Source: SZUA-365 sp964635845
GTDB taxonomy: Bacteria > Bacteroidota > Ignavibacteria > SZUA-365
Assembly: GCA_964635845.1 (NCBI GenBank)
Contig: CAZWNO010000006.1
Location: forward strand, 1 to 64,000
DNA length: 64,000 bases
Direction of reading: 5' to 3'
The notes under the pieces are model-generated. The model saw only the letters and a list, made by a program, of their open reading frames with translations, had not been told where the DNA came from and made no database searches. How positions within the stretch are numbered: position 1 is the stretch's first letter; each line of letters opens with the position of its first letter. A program made the translations under genes and the position numbers. Below are positions 17,198 through 26,226 of the stretch, piece after piece.

Positions 17198-18223
17198 TCA
17201 GTCCTCGGCCTGCAGTACCGCGGCCGCGCGAGCGACGATATGTTGCGGCACCGTGATTCCCGCGGCATTCGCCGCATCGAGGTTGACGATCAGGTCGAAC
17301 TTGTCAATCCGGCCGAAGGGAATATCGAGCGGCCTGTCGCCCTTCATGATGCGCGCGGCCATCGCAGCGGCATTGCGCGCACCGCGGATGTAATCCGGAG
17401 CGAGTACCATCACCGCGCCCTGCCGCGCCTGCCCGTTGACGAAGGAGAATACCGGCACCTTGTTGTCCCGCGCGATCTTGACGATCGTCGCGAAGGTGGA
17501 GCTTGTGAGGTTGTCCTCGATCTGCACGATGGCGCCGACGTCCAAGTCGCACAGTTCCTGCGTCGCCTGCGGGACGGAGGCTTTCGACTGCACGCCGGCC
17601 ATCTTGACTTCGAGTGCCGCGCGCGCCCCCGCGTTGAGCAGCTCGTTCTTGTAGAACGTGGCATTCAGCTCGCCGGTCGCATACATGCAACCGATGCGGT
17701 GCAAGCCGGGAATGCATTCCTTGATGTATCCCAGCATCGCATCGAAGGTGGTGTTGGTGTACACGCCGGCGACGTAGGGCAGATGCGTGCTGTCGTTCGA
17801 CCCGACGGTGGAAATCACGAACGGATTCGCGACCACCATGAACACGAGCGGCAATCCGGCATTGCGCTTGACCGCGGCGTGCAGCGTCGGCGTCTGCAGC
17901 GAGATCAGCATATCCGTGCCGTCGACCGACGCGGCGTCGATCATGGTGAGCACCGTGGGCATATCCCCCTGCGCGTTGCGCGAGACGATCTCGAAATCGG
18001 TCCCCTCGCGCAAGCCGGCATCGGCGAGTCCGGAGCGAAATCCCTTTTCCGCGTCCTCCGTCTGACGCATCTCCTCGTACTTGATCATGGTAAGCTTCCA
18101 TCGCTTATCCTTGTTCTCGTTCCCATCGCCGGATTTCTGGCACGCCCAGAGCGCGGCGACCATCATCGCGGCCGCGAGGAACACGAGAGCGCGACGCGAT
18201 ACAACAGCCGTCAAACGTTGCAT
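17198..18223 (-). CDS. ABC transporter substrate-binding lipoprotein (COG2984-like)
   Basis: A 341-residue lipoprotein. The signal sequence ends in a lipobox-like LWAC with the acylated Cys at residue 28. A periplasmic-binding-protein type 1 fold follows, with segments GLADAGLREGTDFEIVSRNAQ, FMVVANPFVISTVG and VFSFVNGQARQGAV. This is the TrpX-like ABC substrate-binding family. Ligands in this family include aromatic amino acids, but the actual ligand cannot be read here. Its stop codon touches the ATG of the STAS-fusion gene. Confidence 0.9.
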   Translation of the reverse strand: MQRLTAVVSRRALVFLAAAMMVAALWACQKSGDGNENKDKRWKLTMIKYEEMRQTEDAEKGFRSGLADAGLREGTDFEIVSRNAQGDMPTVLTMIDAASVDGTDMLISLQTPTLHAAVKRNAGLPLVFMVVANPFVISTVGSNDSTHLPYVAGVYTNTTFDAMLGYIKECIPGLHRIGCMYATGELNATFYKNELLNAGARAALEVKMAGVQSKASVPQATQELCDLDVGAIVQIEDNLTSSTFATIVKIARDNKVPVFSFVNGQARQGAVMVLAPDYIRGARNAAAMAARIMKGDRPLDIPFGRIDKFDLIVNLDAANAAGITVPQHIVARAAAVLQAED

Positions 18224-18284
18224 AGTACCTCCTCGGTGAATCCGTATGAAGGAATATACTCAGAATCGGGTTGAAAAGGCCGAA

Positions 18285-19025
18285 TTATGAAGGACCGGCA
18301 AAACGGAGTGCCATCGCAGTCATATCGTCCGACTGCCGCGCGCCATGGGTGAAGCGCTGTACATCCGCGATCACCGTATCGACGAGCTGCTGGACCTCGC
18401 GGCTCTCCAGCGACCGCAGCACGCTTCCGAGACGATCGTCTGAGTATTCCTCCCTCTCCTTGTTGAAAGCCTCCATGATTCCGTCCGTGCTGAAGAACAG
18501 GGCGTCGCCGCGGTCCATCGCAATGTGGCGCTCCTCGTAACGGCTCCGGAGATCGACTCCGAGCACCGCTCCGCGGGCGCGGGGGACCTGCCGTACGTCG
18601 TCAACAGTAAGTAGGTACGGCATCGCATGACCTGCAGAAGCGTAACGAAAAATTCCGTCGTTGAAGTCCAGCACTCCGTAGAAGAGCGAGACGAACATGG
18701 AGGACAGATTTTCCTCGCTGAGATGCGTGTTCACCGTGCCCAGGCACGCCGCCGGACTGGGAAGGCGCGAGGCCTCGGCCTTGAGCAGCGCACGGGTGGC
18801 GGACATGATCAGTGCTGCGGGAACCCCCTTTCCGGCCACGTCGGCGATGGCGATGCCCAGTTCATGTTCGTTCAGGAGGAAGTAGTCGTAAAAATCCCCG
18901 CCGACCTGCAGGGCCGGCCGCATTTCCGCATACAGGTCGAACTCGCGATGCTCCGGGAACGGGGGAAATTTCTTCGGTATGATCGCCTGCTGGATCCGGC
19001 TGGCCACCTCGAGTTCGCGGTTCAT
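18285..19025 (-). CDS. SpoIIE/RsbU-type PP2C protein phosphatase
   Basis: A 246-residue metal-dependent serine phosphatase. It begins in the helical linker RELEVASRIQQAIIPKKFP typical of RsbU-like proteins, then has GGDFYDYF, the metal-binding DVAGKGVPAALIMS, and the C-terminal ARQSDDMTAMALRF with the conserved DD. It would dephosphorylate a STAS-domain antagonist; the STAS fusion two genes downstream is the obvious local candidate. It overlaps the response-regulator gene by 4 bp. Its reading frame stays open upstream of the ATG into coiled-coil-like sequence (AEANQAELDRM), which suggests it was fused to the receiver domain. Confidence 0.92.
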   Translation of the reverse strand: MNRELEVASRIQQAIIPKKFPPFPEHREFDLYAEMRPALQVGGDFYDYFLLNEHELGIAIADVAGKGVPAALIMSATRALLKAEASRLPSPAACLGTVNTHLSEENLSSMFVSLFYGVLDFNDGIFRYASAGHAMPYLLTVDDVRQVPRARGAVLGVDLRSRYEERHIAMDRGDALFFSTDGIMEAFNKEREEYSDDRLGSVLRSLESREVQQLVDTVIADVQRFTHGARQSDDMTAMALRFAGPS

Positions 19026-19456
19026 GCGATCCAGTTCCGCCTGGTTCGCCTCGGCCTGCGCACCTGCTGTATCGTTTTCTCGATCGTGATTTCCAGGTCC
19101 TCGAAATCGATCGGCTTCGTGACGAAATCGAACGCGCCGCGGTTCATCGCCGTGCGGATATTCCCCATGTCGCCGTAGGCCGATACGATGATGGTCCTGA
19201 ACCGGTCGTGATCCCGCTCGAGCAGGTTCGCGAGAAAGGTCAGGCCGTCCATCACCGGCATGTTGATGTCGCTCAGAATGATATCTATCCGATCCCCGCG
19301 GTCGACCATTTCCAGAGCTTCTTTCCCGTTCCCCGCGAAGGAGAACTCGTACGCCCCGTCGCGGATCTTCCGGCGGAAGCGCTGCCTGATGAGAAGTTCG
19401 AGATCCGGTTCATCGTCGACCACGAGAATATTCACATGATTCCCGTTGTCCAGCAT
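19022..19456 (-). CDS. Response regulator receiver protein
   Basis: A 144-residue receiver domain. It has the acidic pair in VVDDEP, the phosphoacceptor Asp in IILSDINMPVMDG, a Ser/Thr switch position in IIVSAYGD and the Lys in FVTKPID. The last 17 residues (from QVRRPRRTRR) are unusual, and the alternative frame matches the RsbU-type linker. The protein is therefore probably the N-terminal half of a receiver-phosphatase fusion broken by a one-base shift, or a recently split gene. No cognate histidine kinase is in the window. Confidence 0.9.
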   Translation of the reverse strand: MLDNGNHVNILVVDDEPDLELLIRQRFRRKIRDGAYEFSFAGNGKEALEMVDRGDRIDIILSDINMPVMDGLTFLANLLERDHDRFRTIIVSAYGDMGNIRTAMNRGAFDFVTKPIDFEDLEITIEKTIQQVRRPRRTRRNWIA

Positions 19457-19562
19457 GGTACCTGTCTTTCTTTACGCGTGTGCGAAAACATAACATCAGG
19501 GAAGTTTAAAATCAAAATAATTGTTATGATTGTCCAGAGTGCAACGACAGGAGCGGCGAAAC

Positions 19563-20111
19563 ATGGCTTTGACACACTCGAACGGAATGTCCATCGGCAC
19601 GGCGCTGCCGGATTTCGCGCTGCCCGCGACGGACGGGAATACCTACTCCGCCGCGTCGTTCGCGGACGCGGCGATTCTCGTGATCGTCTTCACCTGCAAC
19701 CATTGTCCCTACGCGATCGCGAGCGAGGACCGGCTGATCGCATTGCAGAAGGAATTCGGAACGCGCGGGGTGCAGTTCGTCCTCATCAATCCCAACGACG
19801 CGCGGAGCTATCCGGAGGATTCGTTCGACAACATGGTACGGCGGACCGGAGAAAAGGACTTTCCCTTCCCCTATCTCCGCGACGAATCGCAGGACGTCGC
19901 GCGACGGTACGACGCCGCCTGCACGCCCGACATTTTCGTCTTCGACCGCGAGCGCCGGCTGCGCTACAATGGACGCATCGACGACAACTGGCAGCAGCCC
20001 GACCGCGCCACGCGGCACGACCTCCGCACCGTGCTCGAGGATCTGCTCGCCGGACGCGACATCAGCATCGAGGCCGTCCCCTCGATGGGTTGCTCGATCA
20101 AGTGGAAGTAG
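19563..20111 (+). CDS. Thioredoxin-like redoxin (AhpC/TSA family)
   Basis: A 182-residue redoxin with the active-site segment FTCNHCPYA, a CxxC pair in a thioredoxin fold, and the family-specific ending GCSIKWK. This subgroup is cytoplasmic and annotated as thioredoxin family protein; its reductive partner is unknown. The ATG at 19563 has a GGAG site about 9 bp upstream. Its last 14 bp overlap the end of the convergent membrane-protein gene. Confidence 0.9.
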   Translation: MALTHSNGMSIGTALPDFALPATDGNTYSAASFADAAILVIVFTCNHCPYAIASEDRLIALQKEFGTRGVQFVLINPNDARSYPEDSFDNMVRRTGEKDFPFPYLRDESQDVARRYDAACTPDIFVFDRERRLRYNGRIDDNWQQPDRATRHDLRTVLEDLLAGRDISIEAVPSMGCSIKWK

Positions 20112-20796
20112 ACGAAGTCCCGCCGCTCTCCACAAGCAGCAGCATCCAGACAAGAAAGCCGATCGAAACGAGCATCATCGCCAGCATCAGTAGTCCGAAG
20201 CCGGATCCCTCAGCCACCCATACGAACATCGCGAGACCCGCCAGCACGCATCCCATGACGATGAACGCGATGATGAATCCCTTGCCCATTTTCACGGCGC
20301 TGTGACGACACAGTGCGACGAATTGCGAATCGCCCGCGAGGCGGTACGCGGACACCGCCGCCTGCTGCTCGCGTACCCGGGGCATGGTGCGCCGGACCAG
20401 CACTCGAAGCAATGGAATCATGATGAGGGTCATCCCGCAGCACAGCGCGGACATCCCCGGCCAGAATCCTGCGAAGAAACCGCCGTCCACACCGGACAGG
20501 AACTGCTCTTCGATGTAGGGGATCAAGAGTCCCATGACCACACCGAACAGAATTCCCGACCAGATATTTGCGATCCCGCTGCTGACGATCATCAGGATGC
20601 CGAGTGCGATTCCGAGGCCGAACATCGCCAGCAGATACGGCAGCGGCATCGGCTGCACGAAATGCGCGACGGCGAGACTGCCCGCCGCGATCGGAAGCGC
20701 GATGCCCATCCGCAGGCGTGTCCGCCTCAACCGCCGTTCGAACGCATCCTGTGCACCCCCGGTCTGTTCGGGACTTTCCCCTTCCGATTTCACCAT
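20098..20796 (-). CDS. Membrane protein of unknown function
   Basis: A 232-residue protein with a charged N-terminus and about five hydrophobic segments, the last two separated by a cytoplasmic-type loop of about 50 residues containing RTMPRVREQQAA. The ATG at 20796 was chosen; upstream codons to 20955 are derived from repeat sequence. Its 3' end overlaps the convergent redoxin gene by 14 bp. No family was recognised. Confidence 0.7.
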   Translation of the reverse strand: MVKSEGESPEQTGGAQDAFERRLRRTRLRMGIALPIAAGSLAVAHFVQPMPLPYLLAMFGLGIALGILMIVSSGIANIWSGILFGVVMGLLIPYIEEQFLSGVDGGFFAGFWPGMSALCCGMTLIMIPLLRVLVRRTMPRVREQQAAVSAYRLAGDSQFVALCRHSAVKMGKGFIIAFIVMGCVLAGLAMFVWVAEGSGFGLLMLAMMLVSIGFLVWMLLLVESGGTSSTST

Positions 20797-20876
20797 CGCA
20801 CCCTCCGTATATAGTGGACCTGTACCTGCGGAAATATACAATCCCGGCGCAGCCCGATCAACCGCACCCGTACCCG

Positions 20877-21138
20877 AAAACGGCGCACTGGCGTGCGCCG
20901 CTCCCAGGTACGTACTCCCGCCTTCGTTCGGCTTCGCCGAACTACGGCGTGGCAAGCGTGCTCGTNNNNNNNNNNNNNNNNNNNNNNNNNNNNNNNNNNN
21001 NNNNNNNNNNNNNNNNNNNNNNNNNNNNNNNNNNNNNNNNNNNNNNNNNNNNNNNNNNNNNNNNNCGTACTCCCGCCTTCGTTCGGCTTCGCCGAACTAC
21101 GGCGTGGCAAGCGTGCTCGTGCTCGTGCTCGCTCTCGT
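20877..21138. repeat. CTCGTG repeat module, copy 1, with assembly gap
   Basis: The module contains a GC hairpin (GGCGCAC/TGGC/GTGCGCC, 20882-20899) and a 55-bp block present identically on both sides of a 100-N gap (20911-20965 and 21066-21120). The block itself contains the palindrome GTTCGGC-TTC-GCCGAAC. The module ends in a short CTCGTG run that stops directly at the stop codon (21139-21141) of the minus-strand TonB receptor gene. Related modules are at 54947-55283 and 56527-56882. Nothing else is visible in this intergenic stretch. Confidence 0.85.
20966..21065. other. Assembly gap (100 N)
   Basis: One hundred Ns flanked by identical 55-bp copies, so the gap probably represents an unresolved tandem array. 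Confidence 0.98.
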
Positions 21139-23547
21139 CTACATCGTCACATACAGCGCTCCGATGAAATTCCTCCCAGCGGCGGAGATGCCGGAGGAGT
21201 ACGGGCGGTAACGCACGTCGGTGATGTTCTCGACTCCCGCCGTGAGTTGCAGCGCGTCGGTCAGCCGGTAGCGGAGCTTGAGGTTGAAGGTCGTCCATGC
21301 CGGGGCGTAGGGATTCCCGTTTTCGTCCGACGCGTACATGTAGGTTTTCTCCCGCTCCTCTGGTGCGAGATCCTCATACGCAACCTCGCCGTTGTACACG
21401 GCGGAGAGATCGGCCTCGAAACCCCGGCGCATCCAGACGAGATGCGTGCTGCCGAACCAGGGACCCGCATGCCGCAGCGGCGCGGTACTGCCGTCGTCGA
21501 GTTCCTCCTCGCCTTTCTGCCAGGTGAAGCGTGAACGCAGGTGCAGTCCGCGGCCGACGCGGAGGTCGAGCCCAGCCTGCACGCCGTACACGTTCGCCTG
21601 CGCGCCGTTCTGCAAGGCCTCGACGCGGCTGAGTTCGCCGTCGTACATGATGCTGTCACGTCCGCCGAGCGTGAACGCCCTGCGGACCATCGCGTCGCCA
21701 AGCAGCGTGTAGAATACGGAGCAGTCGACATTGAGCACGTCCCGCAGTTGCTTGCTGATGCCCGCCTCGGCGTTCCATGCGTATTCGGGACGCAGACCGG
21801 GATTCGGCACCACCACGGAACCGGGAGTGGAGTCGAAGATCTTGCCGACGTCGTCGACGTTCGGCGCGCGGAAGCCGGTGGAGAGATTGAGATCGAATTG
21901 CCAGTCGTCCCCCGGCCGATAGATCGCTCCGAGACTCGCGTTCACCGCGCCGTTGCGCAGCGCGATGCTGCTGAACGGAAACGGATAGAACACATCCGAA
22001 AACTCCGCATCGAGCGTCACGTAACTGGCGCGCAGCCCGGCTTGCAGGATCACGCGTTCGAGCGGTTTCCCGCTGGAATGCAGGTACGCGGCGAAGGAGT
22101 TCCACGTCGCACCGTCGGGATAGCGGCTGGGACCCGGCACGCGCGCGCCGGTCGCGATGTCCTCGTCCTCGCCGTCCGAGCCGACGAGATTCGACACGGC
22201 CTCGACACCGTAGAACAGTTCGACCCCTTCGCCGAGCTTCTTCTCGAAATCGAGGTTCGCGGAAAACGCGTCCACGCGCTCGCTGCGGTGGTAACGCGTG
22301 TTTTTCCCCGCATCGCGGTCGTGGCGGCTCTCCGCGAAATACTGGTAGGCCAGCGTGGCGCGGAGATGGTCGTACCACGAAACCCCGTTCGCATGCTCGA
22401 TCGTCAGCGCGTGCATCATCCAGTCCTGCGGACCGTAATCCCATTCCGCGGAGCGCAGCTTGCCACCTTTCGTGCGGAGCAGGCGGTCATAACGCGCGTA
22501 GTCGGACGTGGTCGAATAGTGCACGCCGTACTGCAGGTCCCAATGCTCGTCGGGACGAAAGCGGATTTTCTGCATCAGGTTGAGCTGGTTGTACCCGGTC
22601 GGTGTCTGCGTTTCCGGGTCGGAGTTCACGATCGTGCTGTCCACTCCGCCGATGCGCTCGATGTAACTCGGACGCAGGTAGTCGTCCGGTCCGTCGCTTC
22701 CCATCGTGAGGTCGCCGTACTCCGCGTAGGTGACGCTCGTATGGAAGCCCCATTGCTTCAGCGCGAGAGAAATCTCCGCATGTCCGGTTTTCTCCGCGTT
22801 CGCGGAAGACGTGCGTACCGCCGCCGCGCCGCCCCACTCCGTATCTCCGAACAGCGACAGACGCGGGGCGCTGGTGGCGAAGCTCATCACGCCGCCGATG
22901 GCGTCGCTGCCGTAGCTCACCGCGCCGGGACCGAAGACGATCTCGGTTTTCTCCAGCGCGAAGGGATCGATGGAAATGACGTTCTGCACGTTCCCGCTGC
23001 GGAAGATCGCCGTGTTCATGCGCACGCCATCCACCGCGATGAGCACGCGGTTGGTGGCAAAGCCGCGGATCATGGGACTGCCGCCCCCTCCCTGGCTTTT
23101 CTGGATGAACACCTCCCCCGTGCCGCCGAGCAGATCCGCCGCCGTCTGCAGGTTCTGCATCTGCGCATCGGAGGGATGGATGCTGATGACGCGATGCGGG
23201 ATGTCCGCCTCGGGCAGCCGCCAGCGGGTGGCGGAGACCACCACTTCATTCATGCGAAATGCCACTTCCTCCAGCCGCAGCTCGAAGCCCATGGCCCCGA
23301 GCTGTGCATAACTGAGGATCAGAGTGCGGTGACCGATGTGGTCGAAGCGCACGCTGTCCGCTCCGCGGAATGCGGAGATATCGACTTGTCCCCGGAGATC
23401 CGTCAGCGCCGAAGCGCGCGCGTCGGGTGAATACAGCGACACGTTGAACAGGGGTTCTCCCGAGGCATCGTCGCGCACGGTCAGTTTTTGTCCGCGCGCG
23501 GGGAGCGCGAGCAGCAGCAGTGCCGCCGCGCAGATCACTATTCTCAT
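21139..23547 (-). CDS. TonB-dependent outer-membrane receptor
   Basis: An 802-residue receptor. A signal peptide (ending LLALPARG) is followed by a short carboxypeptidase-regulatory-like domain (residues about 20-95). The plug domain follows (EVVVSATRW, with GSPMIRGFATNRVLIAVDGV), then a 22-strand barrel ending in YRPYSSGISAAGRNFIGALY. The plug wording and barrel resemble the haem/haemoglobin-type receptors (TIGR01785/01786-like), but the substrate could also be another metal complex. The gene upstream on the same strand (24414) encodes a small protein often seen beside such receptors. A 38-bp tandem array lies between the two. Confidence 0.9.
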   Translation of the reverse strand: MRIVICAAALLLLALPARGQKLTVRDDASGEPLFNVSLYSPDARASALTDLRGQVDISAFRGADSVRFDHIGHRTLILSYAQLGAMGFELRLEEVAFRMNEVVVSATRWRLPEADIPHRVISIHPSDAQMQNLQTAADLLGGTGEVFIQKSQGGGGSPMIRGFATNRVLIAVDGVRMNTAIFRSGNVQNVISIDPFALEKTEIVFGPGAVSYGSDAIGGVMSFATSAPRLSLFGDTEWGGAAAVRTSSANAEKTGHAEISLALKQWGFHTSVTYAEYGDLTMGSDGPDDYLRPSYIERIGGVDSTIVNSDPETQTPTGYNQLNLMQKIRFRPDEHWDLQYGVHYSTTSDYARYDRLLRTKGGKLRSAEWDYGPQDWMMHALTIEHANGVSWYDHLRATLAYQYFAESRHDRDAGKNTRYHRSERVDAFSANLDFEKKLGEGVELFYGVEAVSNLVGSDGEDEDIATGARVPGPSRYPDGATWNSFAAYLHSSGKPLERVILQAGLRASYVTLDAEFSDVFYPFPFSSIALRNGAVNASLGAIYRPGDDWQFDLNLSTGFRAPNVDDVGKIFDSTPGSVVVPNPGLRPEYAWNAEAGISKQLRDVLNVDCSVFYTLLGDAMVRRAFTLGGRDSIMYDGELSRVEALQNGAQANVYGVQAGLDLRVGRGLHLRSRFTWQKGEEELDDGSTAPLRHAGPWFGSTHLVWMRRGFEADLSAVYNGEVAYEDLAPEEREKTYMYASDENGNPYAPAWTTFNLKLRYRLTDALQLTAGVENITDVRYRPYSSGISAAGRNFIGALYVTM

Positions 23548-23636
23548 TTTCGTTTCCTTCTACATGGTTGGAACATCGGAAAAAGGATACGACGCACCGA
23601 TATGCACGCCGCCCTCCGTCGGCACAGCTGCGCGCC

Positions 23637-23764
23637 GGACGCAGGCCGGAACAAACGGACCGGTCAGACACGTCGGACGCAGGCCGGGACAAACGGACCG
23701 GACAGATGCATTGGACGCAGGCCGGGACAAACGGACCGGTCAGACACAACGGACGCATGCCGGG
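23637..23764. repeat. 38-bp tandem repeat array upstream of the TonB receptor
   Basis: Three full 38-bp units start with GGACGCAGGCCGG (23637-23674, 23675-23712, 23713-23750) and a partial fourth begins at 23751. Degenerate GGACGCACATCG-type units continue to about 23855. The units are contiguous, without spacers. The array fills the 339-bp intergenic region between the 24414 gene and the TonB receptor gene, within its 5' leader or promoter region. Confidence 0.92.
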
Positions 23765-23886
23765 AAAGTGGCGGACAGTCCCACCGGCAGACAGACCGGA
23801 CGCACATCGAACGCCGGCATGAAGACTGGACGCACATCGGACGCCGGAATCATCGGTGGTCGAGGATCAGGAGTACGGGATGTGAA

Positions 23887-24414
23887 TCAGGCTTCGGGAG
23901 GGGGCGTAGGGGGCGGCAGCACCGCGCGCAGGAGAGCGGGAGTCGCCGGCCGGGGCAGGGATGTCGAGACAAGGTCGGTATTGAAATGGAGAGGTTCCGG
24001 CGGCAGCACGGGTTGGAGAAGGTGCCGCATGAGGCGGGAGGCTTCCCGACTTCGTTCGGGATTGTTCGTTTCCTCGCGCGCGAGACGATCGAGCTGTGCG
24101 TAGAGCGCGGTTTCCGCATCGTCGCGCACGCAGAACAGCACCGTTCTGTCGCCGTCGCTTTCGCGGCGCGCGATGTCGTACATCACGCCGTTGTGTCGGA
24201 ATTCGTGCGGCTCGATCCATTCCACCTCTCCCCTGTCGGTGAAACGGCCGTCGGCCTCCATCACGAAGCGCTGCAGTTTCTCCTCGGGGAGTCCCGCCCT
24301 GATCGCGCGTTTCATCTCGCGGCGTATCTGCCGCTGCTGCAGCTGCAGGAAAACGATCGGTCCCGCCGATTGCAGCAGGAGGAGGGAGAGCAATATGGAT
24401 GCGAGCGCGCGCAT
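23887..24414 (-). CDS. Small membrane-anchored protein upstream of the TonB receptor
   Basis: A 175-residue protein with one N-terminal hydrophobic segment (SILLSLLLLQSAGPIVF) and then a soluble region with the wording HEFRHNGVMYDI. The C-terminus is Pro-rich. Short proteins of this type frequently sit next to TonB receptors in Bacteroidota, where their role is unknown; this link is from memory of gene neighbourhoods. The ATG at 24414 starts at the signal or anchor segment. Confidence 0.7.
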   Translation of the reverse strand: MRALASILLSLLLLQSAGPIVFLQLQQRQIRREMKRAIRAGLPEEKLQRFVMEADGRFTDRGEVEWIEPHEFRHNGVMYDIARRESDGDRTVLFCVRDDAETALYAQLDRLAREETNNPERSREASRLMRHLLQPVLPPEPLHFNTDLVSTSLPRPATPALLRAVLPPPTPPPEA

Positions 24415-24575
24415 GGAAGTATGAACGGACGGAATCGACCGAATCATATAAAAGTATTCAATAGCCTGAGTCGGTACAAGGGAATTCGCATGACCGGGTA
24501 CACGAACCCTTTTCTGCTTGCAGGGGAAACACTATCTTTTATGGATTCACTCACTTCGAGAGGCTCTTCCACCTA

Positions 24576-26075
24576 ATGGAAATACCGACTCCAGGTTTTC
24601 GGCAGGTATTCACGTCGCGTCCGGAAACACCCGTGCCCCTGCCGCGGACCCTGCAGAGGATCCTCCTCGTTCTGATCCTGCTTTCCATCGCGGTGCGTTT
24701 TGTCAACATCGATGCGACCGTGATCGGCTGGCATTCCTGGCGGCAGGCCGATACGGCGGCGCTCGCGCGCAATTTTCATGATTCCGGAGAAGGAATTCTG
24801 TATCCGTGCGCGGACTGGGGCGGCGGCGGGTATGTTGAAACGGAATTTCAGGCATACACCTATCTCGTGTCCCTGATATACGGCGTCGTGGGCGTCCATG
24901 AAGCAATCGGCCGCCTCATATCCGTGCTGTTCTCCGTCCTCGCGATCGCCGGCGTGTATTTCCTCACGCGTCGATTCTATGGTGGGAATGTGGGGCTGAT
25001 CGCATCGGCGGTCTACGCCGTACTTCCCCTGACGATGTTTTACGGCAGGGCGTTCATGCCCGAGTCCATGATGCTTGCCCTGATCATCTGGGGACTGTAT
25101 TTCTTCGATCGCTGGCGTGAATCGCTGCGATGGACCGACATGATCATCGCATGGCTCCTGCTGACGCTCGCTGTCCTGCTGAAGATTCCGACGCTGTATA
25201 TCGGCCTCCCGCTGCTCTTCGTCGCGTCGACCTACAGCGATGGAATTCTCCGGGCGCTTCGATCCCTCCGGTTGTGGATCTTCGCCGCCGCGCTCGTCGC
25301 GGCAACCGCCCTCTGGTATACCCATGCCCATTCCCTCTTTCTGCAGACGGGAAACACCTTCGGCATATGGACCGGCTCGACGAACAAGTGGGGCGACTAC
25401 GATTCACTGCTCACGGTCAAATTCTACAACGACATCCTGTTCAAAAGCATCGCGGAGCGCCATCTCACCTGGCCCGGCATGCTGCTGTTCATCGGCGGAC
25501 TCTTCGTGCGCCGCGCATCCCGCCGCGAATGGTTCGCCGAATGGTGGATGCTCGCAGTGCTGGTGTATTTCCTCGTCGTCAACAAGGGAAACCAGGTGCA
25601 CGAGTATTACCAGCTTCCGTTCATTCCGCCCGCGGCCATCATCATCGCCAGGATGCTCGAGGCACTGCGCACGCATCTGCCCCGTCTGCAAGTCAATGCA
25701 CGCCGGTTCGCGGCAACGATGTCGCTCGTAATGATTGCCGCCCTGCTTCTGCTCTCCGGCATGCGCTACCAGGCGCTGCTGGCGGGAGAGCGCGACACCA
25801 CGATCATCGAATTTGCCGGGATGGCCCAGCGCCGGATTCCCGTCGATGACATGGTGCTGACTGTCGGCGACGGGAATCCGCTTCTGCTCTACCTGCTCCA
25901 TCGCAAGGGATGGGTCGTCAACTCCGGAACCATCACCGACGTCGACCAGCGCCCCCGGTACCTCGCGCTCCCGCCGGATGCGGATTCCTACCTCGACAGC
26001 GAGGCGATGCGGGATCTGCTTACCGGTGCGAGCGTACTCCACGAGCACCGCGGATTCAGGCTGCTCAAACGATAG
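24576..26075 (+). CDS. GT39/ArnT-like integral membrane glycosyltransferase
   Basis: A 499-residue membrane protein with about ten to twelve hydrophobic helices. Near the start is IDATVIGWHSWRQADTAALA, then YVETEFQAYTYLVSLIYGV and YGRAFMPESMMLA. The acidic residues in the first periplasmic loop and the RxFMPES helix fit the PMT_2/ArnT superfamily, which uses polyprenyl-phosphate sugars. The acceptor could be a protein, lipid A or another glycolipid. It is a single gene divergent from the TonB locus. Confidence 0.85.
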   Translation: MEIPTPGFRQVFTSRPETPVPLPRTLQRILLVLILLSIAVRFVNIDATVIGWHSWRQADTAALARNFHDSGEGILYPCADWGGGGYVETEFQAYTYLVSLIYGVVGVHEAIGRLISVLFSVLAIAGVYFLTRRFYGGNVGLIASAVYAVLPLTMFYGRAFMPESMMLALIIWGLYFFDRWRESLRWTDMIIAWLLLTLAVLLKIPTLYIGLPLLFVASTYSDGILRALRSLRLWIFAAALVAATALWYTHAHSLFLQTGNTFGIWTGSTNKWGDYDSLLTVKFYNDILFKSIAERHLTWPGMLLFIGGLFVRRASRREWFAEWWMLAVLVYFLVVNKGNQVHEYYQLPFIPPAAIIIARMLEALRTHLPRLQVNARRFAATMSLVMIAALLLLSGMRYQALLAGERDTTIIEFAGMAQRRIPVDDMVLTVGDGNPLLLYLLHRKGWVVNSGTITDVDQRPRYLALPPDADSYLDSEAMRDLLTGASVLHEHRGFRLLKR

Positions 26076-26226
26076 AACGGAGTAGCAGGGCGAACCGGCC
26101 GGGAGATCGTGCATTCATCATGATCGATTTCAAAGGCCGCCCCTGCCGCCCATCACATCCCTCCCGTCGCATAGGGAGATTTCCGGCAAATTTTCATATG
26201 TTGGGTTCACAGGTCGCAACTCCGGA

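Noticed and set aside
23637..23764. Possible CRISPR array
   Set aside because: Units of 38 bp are directly contiguous with no unique spacers, and no cas genes are nearby.
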